From NCBI RefSeq assembly GCF_014334135.1, contig NZ_CP060497.1, forward strand, positions 3,782,001 through 3,846,000: a DNA stretch of 64,000 bases, given 5' to 3'. The DNA is from Olivibacter sp. SDN3 (GTDB lineage Bacteria; Bacteroidota; Bacteroidia; Sphingobacteriales; Sphingobacteriaceae). A program made the translations under genes and the position numbers. Positions within the stretch are counted from its first letter, which is position 1; the number at the start of each line of letters is the position of its first letter. Positions 43,817 through 52,677 of the stretch are shown here, piece by piece. Below the pieces are notes generated by a model. That model saw only the letters and a list, made by a program, of their open reading frames with translations. It did no database searches and had not been told where the DNA came from.

Positions 43817-45214
43817 TTAGTTGATAGGTATTGATTTAGTAGGCCAAAAAGGTGATTCAGTTCGACAATTTGCCAAATAGCTATTGATTTCCTCTAATAC
43901 TTCGGGATATTTAGCAGCAAGGTCTGTCTGCTCTGCTATATCCTTTTCCAGGTCATAAAGCGCTAGTTTATTAGCACGTTTGATAGCTTTCCATTTACCA
44001 TAGCGCACGGCTTGTTCAAAACCTCTTTCGAAAAACTCCCAGTATAAAAATCTCTTTTTAGCTTGAGGACTGCCCTTGATAGCGGGATAAATACTGATGC
44101 CATCTGTTTGATAGGCGTTTGATGCACCCGCAATTTCCCCTAAAGTGGGCATGATATCGGCGAAATAGGCGGGGGTTGTGTTCTTATTAGGATGGCGGGT
44201 AATACCCGGTGCCCATACAATAAATGGTACACGGATTCCTCCTTCATACAGGTCGCGCTTGTATCCCCTAAGGTCACCATTGGAGTCGAAAAAATCAGCC
44301 ACTGCAGTTAATTGCTCAGTACCTTCAGACCTTGGCCCGTTATCCGAACAGAAAATAATAAGGGTGTTTTCTGATAAGCCATTTTGAATGAGGTGATTTT
44401 TGATTTTGGCTACTGACTGATCAAGATAATGCGTCATCGCGGCATAAATCTTCATATCTTCTGGCCAATCTTTATCTTTATAAATGGCGTGATCGGGTGC
44501 GTCCAGCGGTGAATGGGGGTTGTTGTAGTTCACCATTAGAAAGAACGGTTGTTGAGTATTTTGTTGCCTCGACAAAAAATCAATCGCTTCATCTGTACAA
44601 AGATGAGTTTCATAATAGTTTCTGGAACCTGAAGCGTTTTCTTCAATAGCTATTAATTCACCGTTTCTATAACGTTTTCCAGGCCAATAGGTGCTGGCAT
44701 AAGTTTCGGGCTGGTTAATCAGCCATCCCGTAAATTCATCAAATCCCCGATGTAATGGAGTAGCCAGGGAATCATAACCATCTACATGCCATTTCCCGAC
44801 CAAAGCGGTCGTATACCCAGCGTCTTGTAGAAGGTTACCGATGGTATAGTCGGTGTCAAGTAAGTTGGCACGGTAAACGGTTTGCTTACCTTTTTTGCCC
44901 GCGATGCCTCCTTCTATGGTTGCGTTTCCCCGAATTGTAGTATGCCCGGTATGGAGCCCGGTAAGTAGTACACTTCTCGAAGGGGAGCAAACGGGGGCGC
45001 CTGCATAAAAGTCAGTGAAAATAATACCCTCCCGCCCGAGTTGATCAATGTTGGGCGTTTGGATGAGTTGCTGTCCATATATACCCAAATCTCCATACCC
45101 TAGATCATCTGCCAAGATGAAGATAATATTGGGCCGTTCAGGAGCAGGTTGAGCATACAAAAAAAAGTTAATGGTTAAAAGTAGGCTAAAGGCGAATGCT
45201 GGAATGAGTTTCAT
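43817..45214 (-). CDS. arylsulfatase-like sulfatase
   Basis: A 465-residue exported enzyme (signal peptide ending FLYAQ). The formylglycine site is C76-S-P-S-R80 in AGAPVCSPSRSVLLTGLHTGH; metal Asp pair D36-D37 in FILADDLGYGDLG. MVNYNNPHSPLDAPDHAIY, IIFCSDNGPRSEG and LYEGGIRVPFIVWAPG follow, as in arylsulfatase A relatives. The gene reads towards the exported aminotransferase, starts 11 bases before it, and is divergent from the third sulfatase. Confidence 0.9.
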   Translation of the reverse strand: MKLIPAFAFSLLLTINFFLYAQPAPERPNIIFILADDLGYGDLGIYGQQLIQTPNIDQLGREGIIFTDFYAGAPVCSPSRSVLLTGLHTGHTTIRGNATIEGGIAGKKGKQTVYRANLLDTDYTIGNLLQDAGYTTALVGKWHVDGYDSLATPLHRGFDEFTGWLINQPETYASTYWPGKRYRNGELIAIEENASGSRNYYETHLCTDEAIDFLSRQQNTQQPFFLMVNYNNPHSPLDAPDHAIYKDKDWPEDMKIYAAMTHYLDQSVAKIKNHLIQNGLSENTLIIFCSDNGPRSEGTEQLTAVADFFDSNGDLRGYKRDLYEGGIRVPFIVWAPGITRHPNKNTTPAYFADIMPTLGEIAGASNAYQTDGISIYPAIKGSPQAKKRFLYWEFFERGFEQAVRYGKWKAIKRANKLALYDLEKDIAEQTDLAAKYPEVLEEINSYLANCRTESPFWPTKSIPIN

Positions 45215-45240
45215 ATATTTTATTTATAACTAATAAAGAA

Positions 45241-45308
45241 CAAATATAACAAAGTATATAAAAATGGTAGACTTTGTATTATTTTATTGCTTTTATACGC
45301 TATATTTG
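45241..45308. promoter_or_regulatory. divergent promoter region between two sulfatase genes
   Basis: A -7-like TATATTTG lies on the plus strand at 45301-45308, and its reverse at 45241-45248 for the minus strand. Each is about 25-40 bases before the respective ATG. TTTG at 45273-45276 could be a plus -33 box, but the 24-base spacer is long. No -33 was found for the minus side. Confidence 0.4.
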
Positions 45309-45338
45309 GCAAATTGCTATATGGTACTTAGTTAAATA

Positions 45339-46781
45339 ATGAAAAAAATAATATGCTATTTACTGTTGTGCTGGTTAATGGCAGGTTGTAAAGAGTCGGC
45401 ACAGGAAAAGCCAAATATCGTATTTGTGCTGGCAGATGATATCAGCTGGGATGATATTGGTTGCTACGGTAACCAGGCGATCCGCACACCGCATATTGAC
45501 CAGCTTGCACAAGAAGGGCTTCAGTTTACTAATTTTTATGTAACTTCCAGCTCTTGCAGCCCAAGCCGCACCAGTATTTTGACCGGTCGCTATCCGCATA
45601 ATACAGGTGCTGCGGAATTACATACCGAACTTCCGGCGGAACTTAGCTATTTTCCTGAACTGTTAAAAAACGCTGGATATTTTTCGGCTTTAGTCGGTAA
45701 ATGGCACGAAGGCGAAAATACCCGTAGGGCTTATGACACCTTGTTGGTAGATAAAAAAATCAACGGTGAGGGGGGCGAGGAACAATGGATAAGCTTATTG
45801 CAGAATCGACCAAAAGATAGACCATTTGTTTTTTGGTTAGCGCCTTATGATGCCCACAGGGACTGGTCGGATGACGACCAGTTTAGCAAGCCCTACAAAC
45901 CGGAGGAGGTGCGTGTACCGCCAACGCTGCTGGATACGGAGGAAACACGAAAAGATCTAGCGTCTTACTATAATGAAATTACCCGTCTTGACGCACATAT
46001 AGGCAAATTGCGTGAAGAATTGCATGGCCAGGGAATTACAGAAAATACGATCGTTATTTTTATGGCAGATAATGCGCGTCCTTTTCCCGGAAGTAAAACG
46101 CGTTTACTGGATAGGGGTACCCGTACACCCTTCTTGATCTGTTGGCCTAAAGGTATTGCGCATCCGGGAAAATCGGTTGATGCACTGGTAAGTAGTATCG
46201 ATATAGCGCCTACCTTACTTAAGTTGAGTGGAGTAGAAGTGGCGGAAAGTTTTCAGGGGGAGAGCTTTGCCACGTTGTTGGATGAGCCTGACAAGGATTT
46301 TCGGCAATATATCTTTACCGAGCATAATTGGCATGATTACGAAGCCTATGAACGTGCGGTTCGAACCAAAGATTTTCTTTATATCCGTAATGAAAGGCCA
46401 CAATACGCAAACGAGGGGCCTATCGATGCCAATCAGAGTCCGTCGGCAAAGGCCTTGAAAGATAATCTTCATCTGTTGAATGATTACCAGGTAGAAGCAC
46501 TGAAGAAGCCCCGGTCAAAAGAGGAATTTTTCAATAATAAGGAAGATCACTTACAAGAATTTAACTTGATAGATGACCCTGCATATGGCGGTGAAATCGA
46601 CGAGTTGAGAAAAGTATTGAAGCGGTGGCAGGAAGATACGGGAGATAGTTTGCCTCAGCGTTTAACTCCGGATTGGTACGATCGTAATACCGGCCAACCA
46701 TTACCAGAGAAAAACAAAAGGGGTGAGATGCCCGGTGCATCCAAAGTTGCGACAAAAGTAAACAAAAAAGGCCCCTTTTAA
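45339..46781 (+). CDS. sulfatase, heparan N-sulfatase-like lipoprotein
   Basis: A 480-residue lipoprotein (lipobox WLMAGC, Cys 17). Formylglycine site C73-S-P-S-R77 in TSSSCSPSRTSILTGRYPHN; metal pair D33-D34. AELHTELPAELSYFPELLKN, FWLAPYDAHRDW and IVIFMADNARPFPGSKTRLLDRGTR are typical of N-sulfoglucosamine sulfohydrolase-like sulfatases (S1_8 type). About 100 residues at the C-terminus (KKPRSKEEFFNNKEDHLQEF) form the normal domain 2. Cell-surface or periplasmic. Different from the other two sulfatases in group. Confidence 0.9.
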   Translation: MKKIICYLLLCWLMAGCKESAQEKPNIVFVLADDISWDDIGCYGNQAIRTPHIDQLAQEGLQFTNFYVTSSSCSPSRTSILTGRYPHNTGAAELHTELPAELSYFPELLKNAGYFSALVGKWHEGENTRRAYDTLLVDKKINGEGGEEQWISLLQNRPKDRPFVFWLAPYDAHRDWSDDDQFSKPYKPEEVRVPPTLLDTEETRKDLASYYNEITRLDAHIGKLREELHGQGITENTIVIFMADNARPFPGSKTRLLDRGTRTPFLICWPKGIAHPGKSVDALVSSIDIAPTLLKLSGVEVAESFQGESFATLLDEPDKDFRQYIFTEHNWHDYEAYERAVRTKDFLYIRNERPQYANEGPIDANQSPSAKALKDNLHLLNDYQVEALKKPRSKEEFFNNKEDHLQEFNLIDDPAYGGEIDELRKVLKRWQEDTGDSLPQRLTPDWYDRNTGQPLPEKNKRGEMPGASKVATKVNKKGPF

Positions 46782-46842
46782 AGATCTGATAATATGTATA
46801 TAAAGAACCTTCGAAGTACTGATTCAGCCGTACGGCACCATT

Positions 46843-47265
46843 TTATATTCCCCAAGCCGTAACGACCAATTTTCTTTTCCCGCCATAATTGCGGTGTTCA
46901 CAAAGATAGATACCCTGCCAGGTGCCAAGAGCCAGTTTACCTTGACGAATGGGGATACTAACGAAACTTCCCAATATCGATGATTTTAGATGGGCAGGCA
47001 TATCGTCAGCCCCTTCATAGTCGTGGCGGTAATCAGGATCATTCTCGGGAACGAGCTTGTTAAAATACATGGAAAAATCTTGTCTGACAGAGCCGTCGGC
47101 GTTTTCGTTTATTGTTAATGAAGCTGAGGTGTGCTGAATAAATACCTGACAGATACCGGTTTCTATCTGTTTAATCTCATGGAAATTGCTGATAATATCG
47201 TTGGTGATTAAATGAAAGCCTCTTGGCCTTTCCCTTAATTGTATATCCTGCTGGTATATCTTCAT
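46843..47265 (-). CDS. YjbQ / UPF0047 family protein (secondary thiamine-phosphate synthase type)
   Basis: A 140-residue cytoplasmic protein. It matches YjbQ throughout: RPRGFHLITNDIISNF, VFIQHTSASLTINENADGSV, RHDYEGADDMPAHLKSSILG and LALGTWQGIYLCEHRN. The conserved His residues and the Asp pair form a presumed active site. A weak thiamine-phosphate synthase activity is reported for family members; the real role is debated. Full length. Convergent with the sulfatase gene. Confidence 0.9.
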   Translation of the reverse strand: MKIYQQDIQLRERPRGFHLITNDIISNFHEIKQIETGICQVFIQHTSASLTINENADGSVRQDFSMYFNKLVPENDPDYRHDYEGADDMPAHLKSSILGSFVSIPIRQGKLALGTWQGIYLCEHRNYGGKRKLVVTAWGI

Positions 47266-47453
47266 GAATAATTAAAATATATAGATGTCTGACCTTACTA
47301 TTGCTTAACGGAGAACTTTTTCAAAAATAAATTTTTTAAAGAGCTATTTGTAAAAACAGAAAAAGTATTCTTTGTTGGCAGTTTATGTACTAACAGACAT
47401 AGTGAGATTAGACTACTCAATTTTCACAGTAAGTTACTTTTGATAGCAGGTTA

Positions 47454-47954
47454 TTATTTGCTTTCTTCAAGAACAACCTCTTGGTTATATATCTTGTCGA
47501 CAACGAGTAAAAGTACCGGACGTTGAGTGTAGGATTGCTTTTCACCTTTTTCGACGCGGTAGGTTAACGTCAGCTGATCGGAACCAGTATTTGCTAAACT
47601 AATGGGTGCAATCGTTGTTAGGTGCTCTGTGCTTGCTTCAATAACCGCTATTACAAATTGCTTGGTAAAATCAATGGTAGTTGGTTTTCCTTCTTCACCC
47701 ATGGTAGTGGCCGCTCCAAAGTATTGATTGAACGTTTCTTCATCTTCAATTTTTGGATTCTCTAAATTCTTTTCGGATACGGTATTTTTTACAAAATAAC
47801 CTTTTACTATATCATAAGGTACCCCCTCACCGGAGTTTTCTTGGGTTATAGCATTTGTATCTGCCGGTGTCTTTGATCGATGATCCTGCTTGTTCTGACA
47901 GGAAACTAATAATACTATTAAAGTGAAAACTGTCAAAAATAGTTGCTGTTTCAT
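47454..47954 (-). CDS. lipoprotein of unknown function
   Basis: A 166-residue lipoprotein (lipobox LIVLLVSC, Cys about 19). The mature part has a charged linker and then VPYDIVKGYFVKNTVSEKNLE, FNQYFGAATTMGEEGKPTTIDFTKQFVIAVIE and TLTYRVEKGEKQSYTQRPVLLLVVDK, a beta-rich fold I do not recognise. Upstream lie about 530 bases of gene-free sequence. Likely in the outer membrane or periplasm. Confidence 0.7.
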   Translation of the reverse strand: MKQQLFLTVFTLIVLLVSCQNKQDHRSKTPADTNAITQENSGEGVPYDIVKGYFVKNTVSEKNLENPKIEDEETFNQYFGAATTMGEEGKPTTIDFTKQFVIAVIEASTEHLTTIAPISLANTGSDQLTLTYRVEKGEKQSYTQRPVLLLVVDKIYNQEVVLEESK

Positions 47955-48488
47955 AATGACTTATTGGATGTTTGTAGTAAACAAATATTAATGAGTCCGC
48001 CATAGGATAGCAGATGGTTATACCAAAATTTTTGTTGGCCGTGAATTATTTACGTAAAGCCATGTTTGCATAACATTTAAATGTGTAATTTGTTTAGAGA
48101 TTTATTAGTTAATTATACTTCTAAGGCCGTTTATAAGAATTTATTATCAAAAGCTGTAATGGGAAGAATTTAATTGCTTTATCTTGTTTTTTCTTATTTT
48201 ACCCGAATATTCTGGCGTGAAGTGAAACTTGTTACGGAAGAAGAAAAAACAATTCTAGCATGAACGGGAGAGATGATGTTAATTCATAATGGAGTGTTTC
48301 AGATGATACATAGCAACAAGCATTTGCTATATTTGGTGAACAATATTTAGCCCAACTGATGATGGTAACTGTCAATGCATTGGATAGCTGTAACTGCAGA
48401 AATGGGATCTATTGAAAGAGGATGCCTGAAGTAATTTTTTCTAAGGTAATTCATTGCCTTATGCTGTTAATTGATTAAATTATAATTA
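47955..48488. other. intergenic region upstream of pepE
   Basis: About 530 bases between divergent genes. One -7-like TATATTTG at 48328-48335 lies 154 bases before the pepE start but without a -33 box. No gene or repeat was recognised. Confidence 0.35.
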
Positions 48489-49211
48489 ATGAAAAATGTG
48501 ATTTTGGCCAGTACATCAACATTGTATGGTGAGGCGTATCTGACCTATCTTAAAGAGGAGATTACCTCACTTTTTAACAATGTGTCGGAATTGATATTTA
48601 TACCTTTTGCTCGTCCGGGAGGTATCTCCTACGAGTTATATATGCAAAATGTATCAAACTTTTTTGCTTTACTGAATATTCGTGTAAAAGGTCTACATGA
48701 TTTTCAGGACCCAGCAGAGGCTATCAATATGGCACAAGGTATTTTTACTGGCGGTGGTAATACCTTTTTACTGGTAAAAACATTACACGAACTTGGTGTA
48801 ATGAAAATCTTAAAGGAAACAATAGAAAATGGTACGCCATATTTGGGCACCAGCGCTGGCAGCAATATTGGAGGGGTAACTATGCAAACCACCAACGATA
48901 TGCCCATCGTATATCCGCCCGATTTTAAAACCATGGGCTTGGTGCCTTTCAATATCAATGCGCATTACCTCGATCCAGTTCCCGGCTCAAAACATAATGG
49001 TGAAACAAGAGAAACGCGTATACGCGAATTTCATGTGTTTAACGATATTCCTGTTGTGGGTCTACGTGAAGGTAGCTGGATACGGGTAAAAGGAAACAAT
49101 ATCAGCACTGAAGGAAAATATACTTCGAAAATTTTTTTGCCAAATAAAGAGGCATTTGAATTGATGCCAGGCGCTGCAATTGACTTAGGTAAACATGGTA
49201 GTGAGGGATAA
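48489..49211 (+). CDS. pepE: dipeptidase E (alpha-aspartyl dipeptidase)
   Basis: A 240-residue peptidase of family S51. Nucleophile S122 is in PYLGTSAGSNIGG; GIFTGGGNTFLLVKTLH, INAHYLDP (His) and MGLVPF flank it, and GETRETRIREFH is typical of PepE. It hydrolyses N-terminal aspartyl dipeptides in the cytoplasm. Full length. It lies 84 bases upstream of the dihydroxyacetone kinase gene, on the same strand, though a functional link is not known. Confidence 0.9.
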   Translation: MKNVILASTSTLYGEAYLTYLKEEITSLFNNVSELIFIPFARPGGISYELYMQNVSNFFALLNIRVKGLHDFQDPAEAINMAQGIFTGGGNTFLLVKTLHELGVMKILKETIENGTPYLGTSAGSNIGGVTMQTTNDMPIVYPPDFKTMGLVPFNINAHYLDPVPGSKHNGETRETRIREFHVFNDIPVVGLREGSWIRVKGNNISTEGKYTSKIFLPNKEAFELMPGAAIDLGKHGSEG

Positions 49212-49294
49212 ATGAGAGATAAAGAAAACAAAAGATGCTTTTTTTGACTTTGTTAAACAATTACCCTTAAATAAACAGTCGTAGATAATCATAT

Positions 49295-50917
49295 ATGAAA
49301 GCCTTTATAAATGACACAGATCAGGTCGTTAATGATTCGTTGTTGGGCGTCGCAACTAATCCTGATGTACAACTATTAGATACGTTCCCAAAAGTACGTG
49401 TCGTTGTGCGCAGAGATTGGAAAAAAAATAAAGTGGCCGTCATTTCTGGTGGAGGTTCTGGACATGAGCCTGCTCATGCAGGATTTGTTGGAAAAGGGAT
49501 GCTTACTGCCGCTGTATGTGGAGATATCTTTGCTTCTCCATCCGTAGATGCGGTGCTATCTGCGATTTTGAGTGTAACAGGAAAGAAAGGTTGCTTGCTA
49601 ATTATTAAGAACTATACCGGCGATCGGCTGAATTTTGGCCTGGCCGCTGAGCAAGCCAGAGCCCTAGGCCTTCGCGTGGAGACAATTACCGTAGGAGATG
49701 ATATTGCGTTAGGTAAAGAAGTGCAAAGGAGAGGTTTGGCGGGAACTGTTTTTGTACAAAAAGTGGCTGGACAATTGGCGGAAGAAGGTAAATCTTTAGA
49801 TAAAATTGTCGACAGTGCACAAAAGGTCGTCAATCATACGGTGTCTATTGGATTGTCGCTAACCGATAGCAGGCATTTTGATCAGGAGGAGCCTACACGC
49901 TTAAAATCCGAAGAGGCGGAGATTGGCTTGGGTATTCATGGCGAGCCAGGTGCAGAAATTATTTCTTATGAACAGGCTGATAAGTTGGTTGCTAAGGCCG
50001 TGCAGAAATTAAGGGCTAGTTTGCCAAAGACAAAGGCTAAATATGCGCTTTTATTAAATAATATGGGAAGTGTAAGCCCTATAGAAATGAATATCCTTAT
50101 TCATGCATTTGCTAAAACAAGACTCGCTAAACAGGTAAGTTACCTCGTTGGTCCCGCGCCCATCATGTCGTCTATTAATATGAGTGGATTTTCGCTTTCT
50201 CTTGTGTTGCTGAATGATGAGATTGAGCGTACGTTGTTGAAGCGTGTCGGACCGTCGTCATGGCACATAAGCCGTTTTACAACGCCAGGTAAAATAAAAA
50301 GTCCTAAACTACCTGAAATTATTCCCTACAAGTCTTCTTCCAATAAAGCGGTAAAACAGCTGTTGGAGAAAATTAGTTCACTTCTCATTTCACTGGAAAA
50401 GGAAATGAACGCATTAGATAATAAAGTGGGTGATGGAGACGCCGGAACAACTTTTGCTCATGCAGGCAGAAAGATAAAATCTGTTTTAAATAAATTACCA
50501 TTAAATGATAATTCGAAGCTGTTGTTAAGTATAGGCAGGCTTTTGGCGCGCGAGGCAGGAGGGTCAAGTGGGGTATTGCTATCGATATTGTTTACAGCTG
50601 CGGGAAATGCATTTCCTGATAAAAAAGAGTTGGGTGGGGCTTTGATGGTGGGGCTGGAAAAAATGAAAGAACTGGGTGGAGCTGATTTAGGCGATCGCAC
50701 AATGATAGATGCTTTGCAGCCAGCTTTTGAGGCTATGGAGGCCGATAAGTCTCTGGGAGAAATTGCCGAAGCCGCGAGAAAGGGGGCCGAGGACACAAAA
50801 AAAATTACAAAGACAAAATCGGGTCGATCTTCTTATCTCTCCGCGCGGAATCTAAAAGATATTCCAGATCCTGGGGCGGAAATAGTAGCTCGTATTTTGG
50901 AAGAGCTGAAAAAATAA
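49295..50917 (+). CDS. dihydroxyacetone kinase, fused DhaK-DhaL
   Basis: A 540-residue two-domain enzyme. DhaK part (about 1-330): VAVISGGGSGHEPAHAGFVG, GDIFASPSVDAVLSAI, and GLGIHGEPGAEII, where the His binds dihydroxyacetone covalently. DhaL part (about 350-540): NALDNKVGDGDAGTTFAHAG (Mg-ATP Asp residues), EAGGSSGVLLSILFTAAG, LGDRTMIDALQPAFEAM and GRSSYLSARNLKDIPDPGA. This is the ATP-dependent single-chain form, not the PTS-dependent split form. It phosphorylates dihydroxyacetone or glyceraldehyde. A little shorter than eukaryotic homologues. Confidence 0.93.
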   Translation: MKAFINDTDQVVNDSLLGVATNPDVQLLDTFPKVRVVVRRDWKKNKVAVISGGGSGHEPAHAGFVGKGMLTAAVCGDIFASPSVDAVLSAILSVTGKKGCLLIIKNYTGDRLNFGLAAEQARALGLRVETITVGDDIALGKEVQRRGLAGTVFVQKVAGQLAEEGKSLDKIVDSAQKVVNHTVSIGLSLTDSRHFDQEEPTRLKSEEAEIGLGIHGEPGAEIISYEQADKLVAKAVQKLRASLPKTKAKYALLLNNMGSVSPIEMNILIHAFAKTRLAKQVSYLVGPAPIMSSINMSGFSLSLVLLNDEIERTLLKRVGPSSWHISRFTTPGKIKSPKLPEIIPYKSSSNKAVKQLLEKISSLLISLEKEMNALDNKVGDGDAGTTFAHAGRKIKSVLNKLPLNDNSKLLLSIGRLLAREAGGSSGVLLSILFTAAGNAFPDKKELGGALMVGLEKMKELGGADLGDRTMIDALQPAFEAMEADKSLGEIAEAARKGAEDTKKITKTKSGRSSYLSARNLKDIPDPGAEIVARILEELKK

Positions 50918-50929
50918 AATGAACCGAGT

Positions 50930-51532
50930 TTATTTGTATACCTTTAATATTTCACCGTTGATGTTTTCTTCTATACACCTAACGTAGGCTTTTTCAATGT
51001 TTTGCATAGGAATAGGTGTTAAATCGGGAAAAAATGATGCGAAATCTTTTGCGGATTCTTCCGCCATTCCCGGGCTTACCGCATTTACCCTTAAACCTCT
51101 ATCTAGCTCAAGAGCAGCTGATAAGATGAAACTGTGTAATGCACCACTAATTACGCCGCCACCCGTAACCCCTTTTGCAGGATGATCGGCAAATATGCCC
51201 GATGTTAAAGTGAAAGAACCTCCATCGTTTAAGAAATGCTGACCGATTAAAACGAGGTTCATCTGACCGAATAATTTACCTTGCATATTTTCATGCAATT
51301 TGGCTTGTGTTAGGGTTTTGAAATTGTCCATAGTTCCCGAAGCAGCTGTACAGATACAGGCATCAATAGTTTTTATAGAATCAAAAAGATATTTGATTGA
51401 TTCTTCTGAGCGGATGTCAACCTGAATATCTCCACTGGACCTTCCTGCCGTAATGACTTCATGGTTGGCGGATAATCGTTGTGTTACTTTTTTTCCAATA
51501 GTACCGTTACCACCAATGATTAGTATTTTCAT
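50930..51532 (-). CDS. short-chain dehydrogenase
   Basis: A 200-residue short SDR. The dinucleotide motif is KILIIGGNGTIGKKVTQRLS, followed by ACICTAASGTMDNF and LRVNAVSPGMAEES. The usual Tyr of YxxxK is not obvious: the segment reads GGGVISGALHSFILSAALELDRG, which is typical of a group that lacks the standard Tyr. An NAD(P)-dependent activity is only inferred. Next to an AKR remnant and divergent from an HxlR regulator, which is a common arrangement for redox sensors. Confidence 0.85.
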   Translation of the reverse strand: MKILIIGGNGTIGKKVTQRLSANHEVITAGRSSGDIQVDIRSEESIKYLFDSIKTIDACICTAASGTMDNFKTLTQAKLHENMQGKLFGQMNLVLIGQHFLNDGGSFTLTSGIFADHPAKGVTGGGVISGALHSFILSAALELDRGLRVNAVSPGMAEESAKDFASFFPDLTPIPMQNIEKAYVRCIEENINGEILKVYK

Positions 51533-51555
51533 GCTATTTTTTATAAGATAGTTTT

Positions 51556-51741
51556 TTAATTGTTTAATCGATAAGCTGCTTCTGCTCTCAGATCGTTTGC
51601 ATAATTGCCATTTACATACTGACTTAAACCAATATCAATAAAGTCATAGGGGAAGCCTAAAGTTTCGCTGCTTAGGTGATCTAGGTCCTTAAAAAGCTCG
51701 GTTATTTTTAAACCAGTGTTTCCTAAAAGCTTAATTTTCAT
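51556..51741 (-). pseudogene. aldo/keto reductase reduced to its two ends
   Basis: A 61-codon open frame with ATG. It begins MKIKLLGNTGLKITEL, the classic start of aldo/keto reductases, then passes directly into LDHLSSETLGFPYDFIDIG, then YVNGNYANDL, which resembles the C-terminal tail of the same family (LD-x2-S-x3-LGFPHDF). The barrel, about 250 or more residues with the Asp-Tyr-Lys-His tetrad, is missing. I read this as an internal in-frame deletion. It may be expressed but cannot be active. 24 bases upstream of the SDR gene, so it was probably in its operon. Confidence 0.6.
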
Positions 51742-51814
51742 AAGTTCTCGTTTTTGTTTTGACTATACTTTTTATAGTTGTAAAGTTAAGATGCCTTTTT
51801 TACCTTTACAATAA

Positions 51815-51830
51815 CTGTCAATTTTGACAG
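51815..51830. promoter_or_regulatory. possible operator for the HxlR regulator
   Basis: A perfect palindrome CTGTCAA-tt-TTGACAG at 51815-51830 lies in the divergent gap, 20 bases before the HxlR ATG. A second near-palindrome, ACTATA-ctttt-TATAGT, lies at 51762-51778. Both are placed for autoregulation and control of the SDR/AKR unit, by analogy with other HxlR systems. Confidence 0.5.
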
Positions 51831-51850
51831 GTGCAAAAAAAAAAGTCAAG

Positions 51851-52225
51851 ATGATTATTGATGGTAAAAATGTGGCTTTTAAGTTAAATGATAAAACCTA
51901 TCATTGTGCCCTGGATATTACAATGGACTTCATTGGTGGAAAATGGAAGTGTGTGGTACTGTGGTATTTGAAGTCTGGCAAACTTAGATTTACGGAAATT
52001 AAACAGTATATACCAGATATTACAGAAAAAATGTTGAGCATCCAACTCAAGGCATTAGAAAGAGACGGATTGGTAACTCGGGAAGTATATGGAGAAAAAC
52101 CTCCTATTAGGGTAGAATATTCGCTTTCTGAATTTGGAAAAACACTTATCCCTGCTATAGATACTATCGCTAAATGGGGTAGAGAACTGGGAGAAAATAA
52201 AGGTAAATTGATAAAGCTTAAATAA
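51851..52225 (+). CDS. HxlR-type winged-helix regulator
   Basis: From the ATG at 51851 it is 124 residues (frame open from a TTG at 51824). The core reads CALDITMDFIGGKWKCVVLWYL, LRFTEIKQYIPDITEKMLSIQL (recognition helix), LERDGLVTREVYGEKPPIRVEYSLSEFG, the complete HxlR signature. HxlR proteins sense aldehydes, disulfide stress or other reactive electrophiles, often through a Cys; the first Cys here, in YHCALDIT, is at the usual place. Divergent from the SDR and AKR remnant, which are the natural targets. Confidence 0.92.
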   Translation: MIIDGKNVAFKLNDKTYHCALDITMDFIGGKWKCVVLWYLKSGKLRFTEIKQYIPDITEKMLSIQLKALERDGLVTREVYGEKPPIRVEYSLSEFGKTLIPAIDTIAKWGRELGENKGKLIKLK

Positions 52226-52267
52226 GCTCATTGTTTAACTACAAATGATAAATCAGCAATCGGGCCT

Positions 52268-52666
52268 ATGGAGCATTACAAAGTGGTAGCAGCAGTTATA
52301 GTACATAATGACGAAATCCTTTGTGTACAAAAAGGCGAACATAAATTTGACTACCTCCGCCATAAATATGAGTTCCCAGGGGGAAAAGTGGAGTCTGGCG
52401 AGCGGGAAGAAGATGCTCTGATAAGGGAAATTGATGAGGAGCTTGGGCTAGCGATTAGTGTTGATCGTAAAATTGCGGTCGTAAATCATCAATATCCTGA
52501 TTTTATGATTACGTTAGCAGCTTATTTATGTGTGAGTTCTATAAGGAAAGTTGAACTTACCGAACATATAGATGCTAAATGGTTACCCAGGTCAGCGTTG
52601 AAAACGCTTCATTGGGCGGGGGCAGACCAACCGATTGTGCAATTCCTGCTAAATAGTAGTTTTTAA
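52268..52666 (+). CDS. Nudix hydrolase, MutT-like
   Basis: A 132-residue pyrophosphohydrolase. The Nudix box is complete: GGKVESGEREEDALIREIDE followed by ELG (G-x5-E-x7-RE-U-x-EE-x-G). VAAVIVHNDEILCVQKGEHK precedes and DAKWLPRSALKTLHWAGAD follows, like bacterial MutT that removes 8-oxo-dGTP. Cytoplasmic. Other nucleoside-diphosphate substrates are possible. Confidence 0.9.
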   Translation: MEHYKVVAAVIVHNDEILCVQKGEHKFDYLRHKYEFPGGKVESGEREEDALIREIDEELGLAISVDRKIAVVNHQYPDFMITLAAYLCVSSIRKVELTEHIDAKWLPRSALKTLHWAGADQPIVQFLLNSSF

Positions 52667-52677
52667 TATAGATTGTT

